Assembly: GCF_000423205.1 (NCBI RefSeq)
Contig: NZ_AUHN01000004.1
Coordinates: 1-64,000, forward strand
Length of the DNA: 64,000 nt
DNA from: Jonesia quinghaiensis DSM 15701
GTDB lineage: Bacteria; Actinomycetota; Actinomycetes; Actinomycetales; Cellulomonadaceae
Reading direction: 5' to 3'
How positions within the stretch are numbered: the stretch's first letter is position 1; every line of letters starts with the position of its first letter. This document shows positions 33,744-41,506 of this stretch, piece by piece. A program made the position numbers and the translations under genes. The notes beneath the pieces were generated by a model. It saw only the letters and a list, made by a program, of their open reading frames with translations, ran no database searches and had not been told where the DNA came from.

Positions 33744-34604
33744 TCATCCCGCCAAAAGACGCCTGCTTCGCTTCGTCGCTGCCCACTGACGTAAACCTTG
33801 CCGTGGGCCTGCGATCCACGCCACAACGAAGTGGATGCACAGAACAACAACGATCGCTGCCCCAGAGGAAACATCCGCGTAGTAGCTTGCATACAGCCCT
33901 ACCAACGCGCTGGATACCGACACAATCGGAGCAAGCACAAGCATCGTGCGGAAGTTGCGAGTCCACAGCAATGCTGTGGCACCTGGTGTAATCAGCAAAG
34001 CAACGACAAGTATTACCCCTACCGCTTGCAACGCAGCGACGGTGGTGAGCGCCAACGCTCCTAAAAGCACCCACCGCAAAACGCCAACACGCAAACCAAT
34101 CGCCGCCGCATACACCGGATCAAAAGCGAACAGGGTGAAATCGGCGCGCCAGACAAGCAAAACCGCAAGAACAATAAGGGCAATAACCACCACTTGGATG
34201 AGATCTGAGGCGGTCACCCCCAAAATATTGCCAAACAACACGTGGGTGACATCGACCTCACTGGGGTACACCGAGATCAACACCAGCCCAGAGGCAAAGA
34301 GACCAGTGAAGACCACCCCCATTGCCGTGTCCTCCGTAATAATCGAGGTGGTGCGCACGGCACCAATGAGCACCACGGCAAGAAGCGCAAACACTACCGC
34401 CCCAACCGCAAATGGCCACCCCACAATGTAGGCCAACGCCACGCCGGGGAGTACAGCATGAGAGATCGCGTCACCCATCAACGACCACCCCAAATGGACC
34501 AGCCAGCATGACAACACCGCACACACCAACGCGGCAACCACCGCAATAGCTAGTGCACGCTGCATAAAGACATAGGTAAATGGATCCACCAAGAGATCGA
34601 TCAT
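33744..34604 (-). CDS. Metal (Mn/Zn) ABC transporter permease
   Basis: A 286-aa ABC-3 family permease with about eight hydrophobic helices. Family motifs are the early FMQRALAIAVVAALVCAVLS, LGWSLMGDAISHAVLPGVALA and the later LQAVGVILVVALLITPGATA. It overlaps the ATPase gene by 4 nt (ATGA). With the binding protein it forms a manganese-type importer. Confidence 0.93.
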   Translation of the reverse strand: MIDLLVDPFTYVFMQRALAIAVVAALVCAVLSCWLVHLGWSLMGDAISHAVLPGVALAYIVGWPFAVGAVVFALLAVVLIGAVRTTSIITEDTAMGVVFTGLFASGLVLISVYPSEVDVTHVLFGNILGVTASDLIQVVVIALIVLAVLLVWRADFTLFAFDPVYAAAIGLRVGVLRWVLLGALALTTVAALQAVGVILVVALLITPGATALLWTRNFRTMLVLAPIVSVSSALVGLYASYYADVSSGAAIVVVLCIHFVVAWIAGPRQGLRQWAATKRSRRLLAG

Positions 34605-35407
34605 GCGGGGGCTCCTGAATCGGCAAGAAAAACACGGGCAAGGTTCTCCGGGGTCATCGCTTGCTCTGGAGGGCCGTGAAATAGCGCTTTCCGGTGAACA
34701 AGAATGACCGAGTCACACAACTCATGGACCGTGTCGAGGTGGTGAAGTGACACAAGGATGTGCGCCCCCGCTTGGGCTTGACGGCGCAGAACCCCAATAA
34801 TTTCCTGGATAGTGCGGCGGTCAACCCCAGCGAAAGGCTCGTCAAGAATGTTCAGGACACCCTCTTGGGCCAAAACTCGTGCCAGGAACACTCGTTTGCG
34901 TTGCCCTCCGGAGAGATCTCCGATCTGACGGTCCGCGTATTCCGCCAACCCCACCGTGTCTAGCGCTTCACTGACACGCTGATGGTCGCTGGCGTGGGGG
35001 CGGCGCATAAATCCCTGATGAGGTATTCGCCCTTGCATCACAACATCAGCAACGCTTAACGGAAAGTTCCACTCCACCGTTTCGCTTTGCGGCATGTACG
35101 CGATCGCTCCCCGGCGAACAAGGTGTCGTGGAGACTGCCCCGCAATGTTGATGGTTCCGGTGGATGGCACAACACCCATAAGAGCTTTAAAGAAACTCGA
35201 CTTCCCTGACCCGTTCATCCCCACCACTCCGGTGATTGAGCCACCTGGCTGCTCACCTCGCATCGTTCTGTCCTGAGGCGAGGCACCTGAGGAACGATGC
35301 TGTGTTGCGGGAATGGTGATAGACAAACCGGTGAGTGCTGGAACATTTCCATAGTTCACGTGGAGGTCTCGAACCTCAAGCAGCGGTGCCGTGTGCTGGT
35401 CACTCAT
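34601..35407 (-). CDS. Metal (Mn/Zn) ABC transporter ATP-binding protein
   Basis: A 268-aa ATPase from ATG 35407 (MSDQHTAPLLEVRDLHVNYG). Walker A is GMNGSGKSS, the signature LSGGQRKRVFLAR and Walker B LNILDEPFAGVD, with H-loop in LVSLHHLDTV. A polar insert of about 20 residues (HRSSGASPQDRTMRGEQPGG) sits between strand beta2 and Walker A, longer than usual. It overlaps the binding-protein gene by 8 nt. Confidence 0.93.
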   Translation of the reverse strand: MSDQHTAPLLEVRDLHVNYGNVPALTGLSITIPATQHRSSGASPQDRTMRGEQPGGSITGVVGMNGSGKSSFFKALMGVVPSTGTINIAGQSPRHLVRRGAIAYMPQSETVEWNFPLSVADVVMQGRIPHQGFMRRPHASDHQRVSEALDTVGLAEYADRQIGDLSGGQRKRVFLARVLAQEGVLNILDEPFAGVDRRTIQEIIGVLRRQAQAGAHILVSLHHLDTVHELCDSVILVHRKALFHGPPEQAMTPENLARVFLADSGAPA

Positions 35408-36359
35408 GAGCGGACAACCCTTCAATAATCAGGTCTGTGTTGTAGGTCAGCAGGTCAAGGTAAGTCGGGGCAGGACCATCGCTGTCAGTCAACGAATCCA
35501 CGTAGAGGGTTCCTGCGAACCGTGCCCCACTTTCTTCAGCGATTGCGCGCATCGGACGCTCTCCCACAGTCGATTCACAAAACACCGCTGGTATGTCTTG
35601 GGCGGCCAACACGTCGATCACGCTGGCCACCCGGCGTGGGGTTGCCTCGCGTTCGGCATTGACTGGCCAAATGTAGTACTCGCGCAAGCCGAGGTCGCGG
35701 GCAAGGTAGCTGAATGCGCCTTCGCAGGTCACCAGGATGCGTTGTGCACGAGGTAGCTCCGCCATCCGAGAGTCGATATTCCTCGATACTTCCCGCAAGC
35801 GCGCAACATATTGGTGGGCGTTTGCGGCAAAATCAGCACTATGTTCAGGAGAATATGCACTGAGAGCTGCAGTGATGTTCTCGACATACACCTCTGCGTT
35901 GTCGGGTGACATCCACGCATGTGGATTTGCTGCGCCTGCATACTCACCATGGACGATAGGCATGGGGTCTATCCCCTCAGTCACGGTGATGAAAGGGACG
36001 TTTAAGTCGTCCATGAACCGGGTGAACCAGGATTCCAGCCCTAGCCCGTGACGAATAATCAGGTCGGTTTGTGATGCCGCAGCGAGGTCTTGTGGGCTGG
36101 GCTCCCATGAGTGGATTTCAGCACCGGGTGGCGTGAGTGATTGCACTACAACGTGCTCACCACCTACCTGGGCCACCATGTCAGCAGTGACCGTGAAAGT
36201 TGTTAACACGTGTAACGCATCAGCGGTGGTTGAAAGCCTTTCGGCTGTGTCGGGTGGGGTTGTTGATTGGTATGAAGTACCCGTGCAGGCGCTAAGAATT
36301 GTCGCCGCCATGGCAGCGAAAACCCCTAGAATCGTTGTTTTTATGCGGTTCTTTGGCAC
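35400..36359 (-). CDS. Metal (probably Mn) ABC transporter binding lipoprotein
   Basis: A 319-aa cluster A-I binding protein. I chose GTG 36359: GAGGG lies 4-5 nt upstream, the signal peptide then runs to lipobox ILSAC (Cys 25), and the longer frame would read through the operator. Likely metal ligands are H in GAEIHSWEPSP, H in NPHAWMSPD, E in CEGAFSYLARDLGL and D in LYVDSL. Glu at the third site, as in PsaA, favours manganese over zinc. First gene of the operon. Confidence 0.9.
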   Translation of the reverse strand: MPKNRIKTTILGVFAAMAATILSACTGTSYQSTTPPDTAERLSTTADALHVLTTFTVTADMVAQVGGEHVVVQSLTPPGAEIHSWEPSPQDLAAASQTDLIIRHGLGLESWFTRFMDDLNVPFITVTEGIDPMPIVHGEYAGAANPHAWMSPDNAEVYVENITAALSAYSPEHSADFAANAHQYVARLREVSRNIDSRMAELPRAQRILVTCEGAFSYLARDLGLREYYIWPVNAEREATPRRVASVIDVLAAQDIPAVFCESTVGERPMRAIAEESGARFAGTLYVDSLTDSDGPAPTYLDLLTYNTDLIIEGLSAHE

Positions 36360-36379
36360 ATTGCCCTCTGTTGCTGAAT

Positions 36380-36428
36380 AATTGTTCGGCTGTCCGAACA
36401 ATTTAGTTCTCATAGCCATAAACTGCAA
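36380..36428 (-). promoter_or_regulatory. Promoter and DtxR/MntR-type operator of the metal transporter
   Basis: On the minus strand TTGCAG (36423-36428), 17 nt, TAAATT (36400-36405). A perfect 10-bp inverted repeat, AATTGTTCGG-4-CCGAACAATT, occupies 36380-36403 and overlaps the -10. The TTCGG/CCGAA core is typical of actinobacterial DtxR-family metal repressors. Confidence 0.8.
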
Positions 36429-36449
36429 GTGTGCGCGAGACTATCATTC

Positions 36450-38024
36450 GTGACCAAATCCGATACCCTCCTGCTGCGTCAGGCTGCCCGCGCGGACAGC
36501 GACGCCTTCGAGGCACTGTGGAACCGTCACGTTGAAGCTGTGCAAAACACCGCCCGCTCACTGAGTCCAACCTGTGACCCAGAAGACGTCGCCCAAGAAT
36601 GCTTCACCCGGCTCCTCGCCGCCCTCCAAGCAGGCGACACCGTTGACGGCCCGGTACGGCCATACCTCTACGTTCTCGCCAAGCACATCATTACGTCCTG
36701 GCAAGAACCCGTCGTCCCCGCACCCAACTCACAACTTCCAGACATCTGGGAAGAAACCACTGAAGCATTCGACTACAACGAGAACGTGGTCTCCGCGTTT
36801 CGCTCCCTGCCCCCAGAGTGGCGATCCGTGCTGTGGTACACCGAGGTCGAAGGCATGGCCCCCTCCGAACTCGCGCCAGTCATGGGAATATCCGCCAACG
36901 CTGTAGCAGCACTTGCTTACCGTGCCCGCGAGGGCCTGCGCAATGCCTGGTTACAAACCCACGTCACAGCCACACCGCAGGCAGGTGAATGCGCTTGGGC
37001 CACCGAACGCATCGCTACCCACGCCAGAGCATCGCTGAGCCCGCGCCAAACACAGCGGATGCAACGCCACCTCCACTTATGCCCTACCTGCCCGCAACTC
37101 CTCGCAGAAGTTCAACAAGTCGCCTCGCGACTACGCACCACCCTTGTCCCTCTCTTCCTCGCGCCTGCCCTAGCCGCTAGCCTGCTGGCCACAAAAAGTA
37201 CTGCAGCAACCGAATGCAGCGCTGGTCAAGGACTATGGGCGTCGCTGTGCGCTAAAGCAGCGACAATCGCCCCACTGCGGATCGTTGGGGCGGTAACCGC
37301 CACCGGTTTAGTGGGGGTAGGAATAGGTGCAGGAGTTCTCGCTGGCACAGCTCTTCCGGGCTTTGGCGGAGATTCTGCTCCAGTCGCAATCATTGAGGTG
37401 TCTCGGCCAGACTACGGCGGGCCGAACTTCTCACTTGCCTCCAAATACGACTCCTCAGAAGAAGTGAGCGACCTCGATGACGCTCTCTTCGGCGCATCCG
37501 CGGACTCCACTCCCCCCGTCGAGGAAGAACCTGAAGAAGATACCGATGCCGAAGCATCGGGCGAACAACCTGACACTCCACCAGCAACCACCACAGACAA
37601 CACCGGCGGCGCCACACCCCCGACCAACAACACCAACGAGCAGCCGCAGCGTAACGACAACTCCAGCAATAACTCTCAACGCGATGAATCTCGCAACAAA
37701 AACAGCGACTTTGATCGCAGTAGCAATGATTCATCCTCAAGCGCCAAAGAAGTTACGCCGACAGTTCAACAGACAAATGGAAACAACCCCACGGTGTCTT
37801 TCGCAGGGCGCGCACCCTACTACGCATTCATTTCGATCCTTGATGAGAACAACGTAGAGGTCGGGAAAGTTCGCGCAGGAGGAGATAGCAACTGGGGAAC
37901 ACCCATCGCTGACACATTCAGTGACACGGGGAAAGACACCATGACGTACCGCTTTTATGCGAGCAAAGACGATTTCTCTACTGCTGGGCAACCGTTCGCA
38001 ACTCTCACCATTGATGTGCCCTAA
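36450..38024 (+). CDS. ECF sigma factor fused to zinc-finger anti-sigma, TM helix and extracellular domain
   Basis: A protein of about 524 aa (GTG 36450; GTG 36429 is an alternative). Residues about 15-85 are sigma region 2 (AFEALWNRHVEAVQNTARSL and DVAQECFTRLLAAL), about 113-167 region 4 (LPPEWRSVLWYTEVEGM and LAYRAREGL). Then a ZAS-type anti-sigma module with H207-C211-C214 (HLHLCPTC), a membrane helix at about 277-303, a 150-residue acidic, proline, asparagine and serine-rich linker, and a C-terminal beta-rich extracellular domain ending ATLTIDVP. Sigma and anti-sigma in one chain imply control by signal-dependent cleavage or conformational release. Divergent from the metal transporter. 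Confidence 0.88.
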   Translation: MTKSDTLLLRQAARADSDAFEALWNRHVEAVQNTARSLSPTCDPEDVAQECFTRLLAALQAGDTVDGPVRPYLYVLAKHIITSWQEPVVPAPNSQLPDIWEETTEAFDYNENVVSAFRSLPPEWRSVLWYTEVEGMAPSELAPVMGISANAVAALAYRAREGLRNAWLQTHVTATPQAGECAWATERIATHARASLSPRQTQRMQRHLHLCPTCPQLLAEVQQVASRLRTTLVPLFLAPALAASLLATKSTAATECSAGQGLWASLCAKAATIAPLRIVGAVTATGLVGVGIGAGVLAGTALPGFGGDSAPVAIIEVSRPDYGGPNFSLASKYDSSEEVSDLDDALFGASADSTPPVEEEPEEDTDAEASGEQPDTPPATTTDNTGGATPPTNNTNEQPQRNDNSSNNSQRDESRNKNSDFDRSSNDSSSSAKEVTPTVQQTNGNNPTVSFAGRAPYYAFISILDENNVEVGKVRAGGDSNWGTPIADTFSDTGKDTMTYRFYASKDDFSTAGQPFATLTIDVP

Positions 38025-38048
38025 CTGATTCATACCGGGTAGAACAAC

Positions 38049-38534
38049 ATGACGGAAGGACAACAGCGCGTGGCCCTCAGTCCGTACTTGTGTCCTATCA
38101 CTGCCAGCCAGTCAGTAACTGCTCAAGCCTTCGATACGTTGAGTAGTGAAGCACGCGCACTGTTGTGGTACCACGAAATCGAACACCTCCCCTCGCACAC
38201 CATTGCAGAGTTTTTAGGAATTCCTCACGACGCCGTGGCGCTGCGACTCATCACCGCTCGAGAGTCGTTTACAGCTTCATGGCTCGACCTCATGCGGCGG
38301 CACTCACGCACCCCTGCGCTGTGCAGCGATGTCCTATCCTCTATCCCGCAATACTTGTCCGACACCGTTCATCCCCCACAGCGAGACACCCTAGAGGTTC
38401 ACCTGACCACTTGCCTACGGTGTGCACTGGTTGTCGATGAGATCGACAACTTGTGTGAACATCTGGATGTCACGCTTTTGCCCCTTGTTTTGGGGTCAGC
38501 TGCATTCCCCTCACCGTTCACCTCGACGTGTTGA
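38049..38534 (+). CDS. Sigma-region-4 plus zinc-finger protein lacking sigma region 2
   Basis: A 161-aa protein starting 24 nt after the fusion gene. It aligns by eye with the middle of that protein: DTLSSEARALLWYHEIEHLP corresponds to RSLPPEWRSVLWYTEVEGM, and HLTTCLRC matches the HLHLCPTC zinc motif (Hx3Cx2C). It has no region 2, no membrane helix and no extracellular domain. It is either a degraded duplicate or a cytoplasmic modulator that competes for promoter -35 or for the anti-sigma surface. The coding frame is intact. Confidence 0.75.
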   Translation: MTEGQQRVALSPYLCPITASQSVTAQAFDTLSSEARALLWYHEIEHLPSHTIAEFLGIPHDAVALRLITARESFTASWLDLMRRHSRTPALCSDVLSSIPQYLSDTVHPPQRDTLEVHLTTCLRCALVVDEIDNLCEHLDVTLLPLVLGSAAFPSPFTSTC

Positions 38535-38577
38535 ATGATGTGCTGGTGAGGGCCCGTTTACTACTCTAAGGGAACAC

Positions 38578-38946
38578 TTAGGGGAACAGGAGCGGAGAAT
38601 CTTCACCATGCATCGCCTGATAGTGAGCAACCGCCCACATTTCTAGGCTCTTCAACGGACCACATAGAGACCGGCCCGCTTCCGTCAGCGAGTATTCGAC
38701 ACGCGGCGGGCTTTCCGGGTAGACCTCACGGTGCACAATGTGGTCTCTTTCAAGATTCCGCAATGTTTGTGTGAGCATCTTCTGGGAAATACCATCGACT
38801 TTGCGCTGTAGCTCATTGAAGCGGTGAGGGCCGGTGCTCAGCACACCAACAAGGAGCACTGTCCATCGGTCACCAATGCGGTCCAACAACTGCCGTGAGG
38901 GGCAGTTACGTGAATACGGATCTGGGACGTACGTTGTGTGTTCCAT
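38578..38946 (-). CDS. HxlR-family winged-helix regulator
   Basis: A 122-aa DUF24/HxlR regulator. CPSRQLLDRIGDRWTVLLVG is the family hallmark, with the conserved Cys at about 14; GPHRFNELQRKVDGISQKML is the recognition region and YPESPPRVEYSLTEAGRSL the wing. Such regulators sense aldehydes, quinones or thiol oxidants. Its promoter region (about 38985-39015) contains GGTAAC and GGTATAC repeats on the minus strand that may be its own site. It may also act on the TACTTGA repeat at 28135; both are inferences. Confidence 0.9.
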   Translation of the reverse strand: MEHTTYVPDPYSRNCPSRQLLDRIGDRWTVLLVGVLSTGPHRFNELQRKVDGISQKMLTQTLRNLERDHIVHREVYPESPPRVEYSLTEAGRSLCGPLKSLEMWAVAHYQAMHGEDSPLLFP

Positions 38947-39083
38947 GGTGAATCACCGGATTCGAAAGTGCTCGACTGGGCAGGTCACTAATGTATACCT
39001 TGTTACCAATAGTGCTCAACAGGCCCCATGGTGACCGTGCTGTCTCGAAACTGATAAACGGTAACTACCTGCAGAAATAACAA

Positions 39084-39129
39084 AACAGCCCCTGCGTCAC
39101 CACCCGGAGGTGATGCAGCAGAGGCTGTT
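39084..39129 (-). terminator. Terminator after tRNA-Arg
   Basis: On the minus strand an interrupted stem (AACAGCC, CTGC, TCACC with complements, loop CCGG region) is followed by TTTTGTTATT. Confidence 0.7.
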
Positions 39130-39138
39130 GATACATCG

Positions 39139-39211
39139 TGCGCTCGGAGGGATTCGAACCCCCAACCTTCTGATCCGTAGTCAGATGCTCTATCCGTTGA
39201 GCTACGAACGC
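39139..39211 (-). tRNA. tRNA-Arg (anticodon ACG), copy 1
   Basis: The minus strand reads GCGTTCGTAGCTCAACGGAT at the 5' end. The anticodon loop is CTACGGA, giving ACG, and the T arm contains GGTTCGAATCC. The acceptor GCGTTCG pairs with CGAGCGC; the discriminator is A; CCA is not encoded. Reads CGU/CGC/CGA after A34 deamination. Confidence 0.97.
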
Positions 39212-39238
39212 GTTGACATCAGTTAGTGTACCTAAAGA

Positions 39239-39268
39239 AGTGGCGGACTGGGAAACCAGCCCGCCACT
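39239..39268 (-). terminator. Terminator of the lipoprotein gene
   Basis: Stem AGTGGCGG...CCGCCACT with an inner TGG/CCA pair, followed on the minus strand by TCTTT. Confidence 0.7.
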
Positions 39269-39291
39269 ATTCGCCGTTTACGTGGCGAGAG

Positions 39292-39864
39292 TTACTTTGC
39301 GTCCTGCTCAATGATGATCCAAGCTTCTGGGCCACCCATTGCTGATTCAACGTAGTCCTCAGCGGACTGACGTGCAGCAGCAAGAGCGTCATCAGCGTTG
39401 CATGGCGCAGGCTGCGCTGCCGAGGTGGACTGTGAGGCGAATGCCCATGTCACAACCTGGTCTGAGTCACAATCAGCAACAACACGGATCACACCGGCAA
39501 CGTACTTGCCTGTGTCAGCACCAACCTCTGTGGACAGAGTTTTGAATGCAGCGTAGTTGTCCTGGCTTTCAGAGAGTGAGCCCTCTTCCACTGCCTTGTT
39601 GTAGGCAGTGATGTCTGGCTCGTAGAGCTTGGTGTCAAAACGGCTCTGAACGTCTGCGAGGACGTTCTCAGGCAGTGGGTCAAGGCGCTTGACCTCAACT
39701 GTTTCACCGGAGGCAAGTTCGTACTGTTTTACGTTGGGGTCCGTTGGTGCGGACGAGGACTCCTGGGCGCTCTCAGCACCCTTCTCCTCAGCGTTGCTGT
39801 CGCTGGAGCAAGCCCCAAGGAACGCGAGTGATGAGATCAGGAGCAAGGCGGATACGCGCTTCAA
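39292..39864 (-). CDS. Secreted lipoprotein, unknown function
   Basis: A 190-aa protein. I chose TTG 39864 because AAGG is 7 nt upstream and it gives a clean lipoprotein signal (MKRVSALLLISSLAFLGACSS, with Cys 19). The mature part starts with an acid/serine linker, then a domain with two cysteines (RVVADCDSDQVVTW and QPAPCNADDAL). No family recognised. Its terminator is followed by the tRNA-Arg gene on the same strand. Confidence 0.8.
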   Translation of the reverse strand: MKRVSALLLISSLAFLGACSSDSNAEEKGAESAQESSSAPTDPNVKQYELASGETVEVKRLDPLPENVLADVQSRFDTKLYEPDITAYNKAVEEGSLSESQDNYAAFKTLSTEVGADTGKYVAGVIRVVADCDSDQVVTWAFASQSTSAAQPAPCNADDALAAARQSAEDYVESAMGGPEAWIIIEQDAK

Positions 39865-40122
39865 TTCGTCACCTTCTTGTAAGGGTGTGGGTGTGCTTAT
39901 GCGCTTGTGGCGCTCCATGGCGGGCAGCCCAAAGGGTGCCGTAAACATGGGATCACTTAACTATAGTCCGATAACCGAGACATTCGTACAGGACTTTTCG
40001 CATGGATGGGGCGTTCTCACCATATGAAGTCACCAAGAATTCGTCTATTCACCAGCGAAAATACGTTTCACAGGGACAGCGCAGAATGTATTATTCACTC
40101 ATCCACCTAATGAGGAGAAAAA

Positions 40123-41157
40123 ATGGAACAAATCCGTCGTCGGGTCGTGTCCACCGGACTCGCCCTGGCACTTGCCGCGACCACATTCGCGGCCGCCCCC
40201 GCCACCGCAACCCCAACCACCACGGCTCAAACATCGGTCATCCTGGTCACCGCAAAAGCTGGGGCACCAAAGGTATCTGCGCAGCCCAAGGCCCTTACCC
40301 AGGCCAATGGTAAAGCAGCAAAATTCACTGTTAAAGCAACTGGCAAGTCACTGAAGTACCAGTGGTACATCAAGAAGCCAGGGTCATCCAAGTGGGTTAA
40401 GGCCACTGGCGCATCAGCCAAGAAAGCCACCTACTCGGTGAAATCCACCACAAAACTTAATGGCTCCCAAGTGCGCGTCATTGTGACGAACACCAAAGGC
40501 AAGGTGACCTCCAAAGCAGCGAAGCTGACCGTGGTCACCACCCCAAAGATCAGCGCCCAGCCAAAAAACGTCAACGTTGAAGCTGGTAGCAAAGTATCGT
40601 TCACAACCAAAGCAACCGGCGGCTCACTGAAGTACCAGTGGCAAGTCAATGACGGCTCTGGCTGGAAGAACGTTTCTGGCGCTACGAAGGCGACGTACTC
40701 CTTCACCGCACGGAGCAAACACGAGCTCAACGGCTACCGCGTTGTGGTCACGAACAAAGCAGGCAAAAAGACCTCCAAGCCAGCTGGACTCTTTGTTGAC
40801 TCCACTGAAACTGACCCCATGTTGGCCAACCAATGGTTCTCCTTGGCCAACTGGGAAGCTGGCTTCTCGAGCACATCACACGCATCAGGAACTGCCACCG
40901 CGAAGGTGACAGTCTTCAACGCAAATAGCACCAGTGTGAAGCCAGGGCGCGACATTGAGGTGATTTATGTGGGGAAGAGCGGCAACGAGTACGCGGTCAC
41001 TTCCACCATCCCAACCTCAGCAGCCATTGGGTCAGGCAAAGAAAAGACCTTCACTCTGAAGAGCACGATCTCTGCCACAGAGGCAAAGGGCGGCTTCTGG
41101 GTCATCTTTGACTACAGCAGTGGTGGCGATTACTACCAGATTGTTAAGGGTTACTGA
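40123..41157 (+). CDS. Secreted surface protein with Ig-like repeats
   Basis: A 344-aa protein with a Sec signal peptide (residues 1-30, ending APATATP). Two Ig-like modules at about 45-130 and 135-225 each carry the KYQW core (KSLKYQWYIKKPG and GSLKYQWQVNDGSG). A third beta domain (about 230-344) contains VTVFNANSTSVKPGRDIEV, close to FxLyD or DUF4352-like folds. There is no sortase signal or anchor. GAGGAG precedes the ATG. A role in adhesion or at the cell surface is inferred. Confidence 0.88.
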   Translation: MEQIRRRVVSTGLALALAATTFAAAPATATPTTTAQTSVILVTAKAGAPKVSAQPKALTQANGKAAKFTVKATGKSLKYQWYIKKPGSSKWVKATGASAKKATYSVKSTTKLNGSQVRVIVTNTKGKVTSKAAKLTVVTTPKISAQPKNVNVEAGSKVSFTTKATGGSLKYQWQVNDGSGWKNVSGATKATYSFTARSKHELNGYRVVVTNKAGKKTSKPAGLFVDSTETDPMLANQWFSLANWEAGFSSTSHASGTATAKVTVFNANSTSVKPGRDIEVIYVGKSGNEYAVTSTIPTSAAIGSGKEKTFTLKSTISATEAKGGFWVIFDYSSGGDYYQIVKGY

Positions 41158-41216
41158 CCCGCTAGGAAGGCCGCGCTTCGCCGCGTGATCTTCTGTTCAC
41201 CACCAGGTGTGACTCG

Positions 41217-41252
41217 TCAAGGGTCCAGCGCAAACATGCGCTGGACCCTTGA
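41217..41252 (+). terminator. Terminator of the Ig-like protein gene
   Basis: A perfect 16-bp stem (TCAAGGGTCCAGCGCA) with loop AACA. Confidence 0.8.
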
Positions 41253-41506
41253 CTACTTCTTGCCTATTCACTGACTATTCGACCGGCCACCATGACAGCT
41301 AATGAGCCCACTCGCGCCCTTTCTGCCGCCAAAACGCAACCACATAGTTGGCCTAAATAATGCCTTCCATGCGTCACGGCAAGCAATGTGGGTGGTCTCA
41401 CGAACCCACGCAAATTGTTGAGCCCTCAATGACCGTTCTGTAATGTGGTAACGATTTGGCAAAAGCCGCCGACCGCTAACGGCAGAAAAGTCACACTGAG
41501 GTAATC

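Noticed and set aside
37390-37857. Reverse and shifted frames inside the sigma fusion gene
   Set aside because: They come from the repetitive Asn/Ser/Pro linker codons; the main frame has clear domains.
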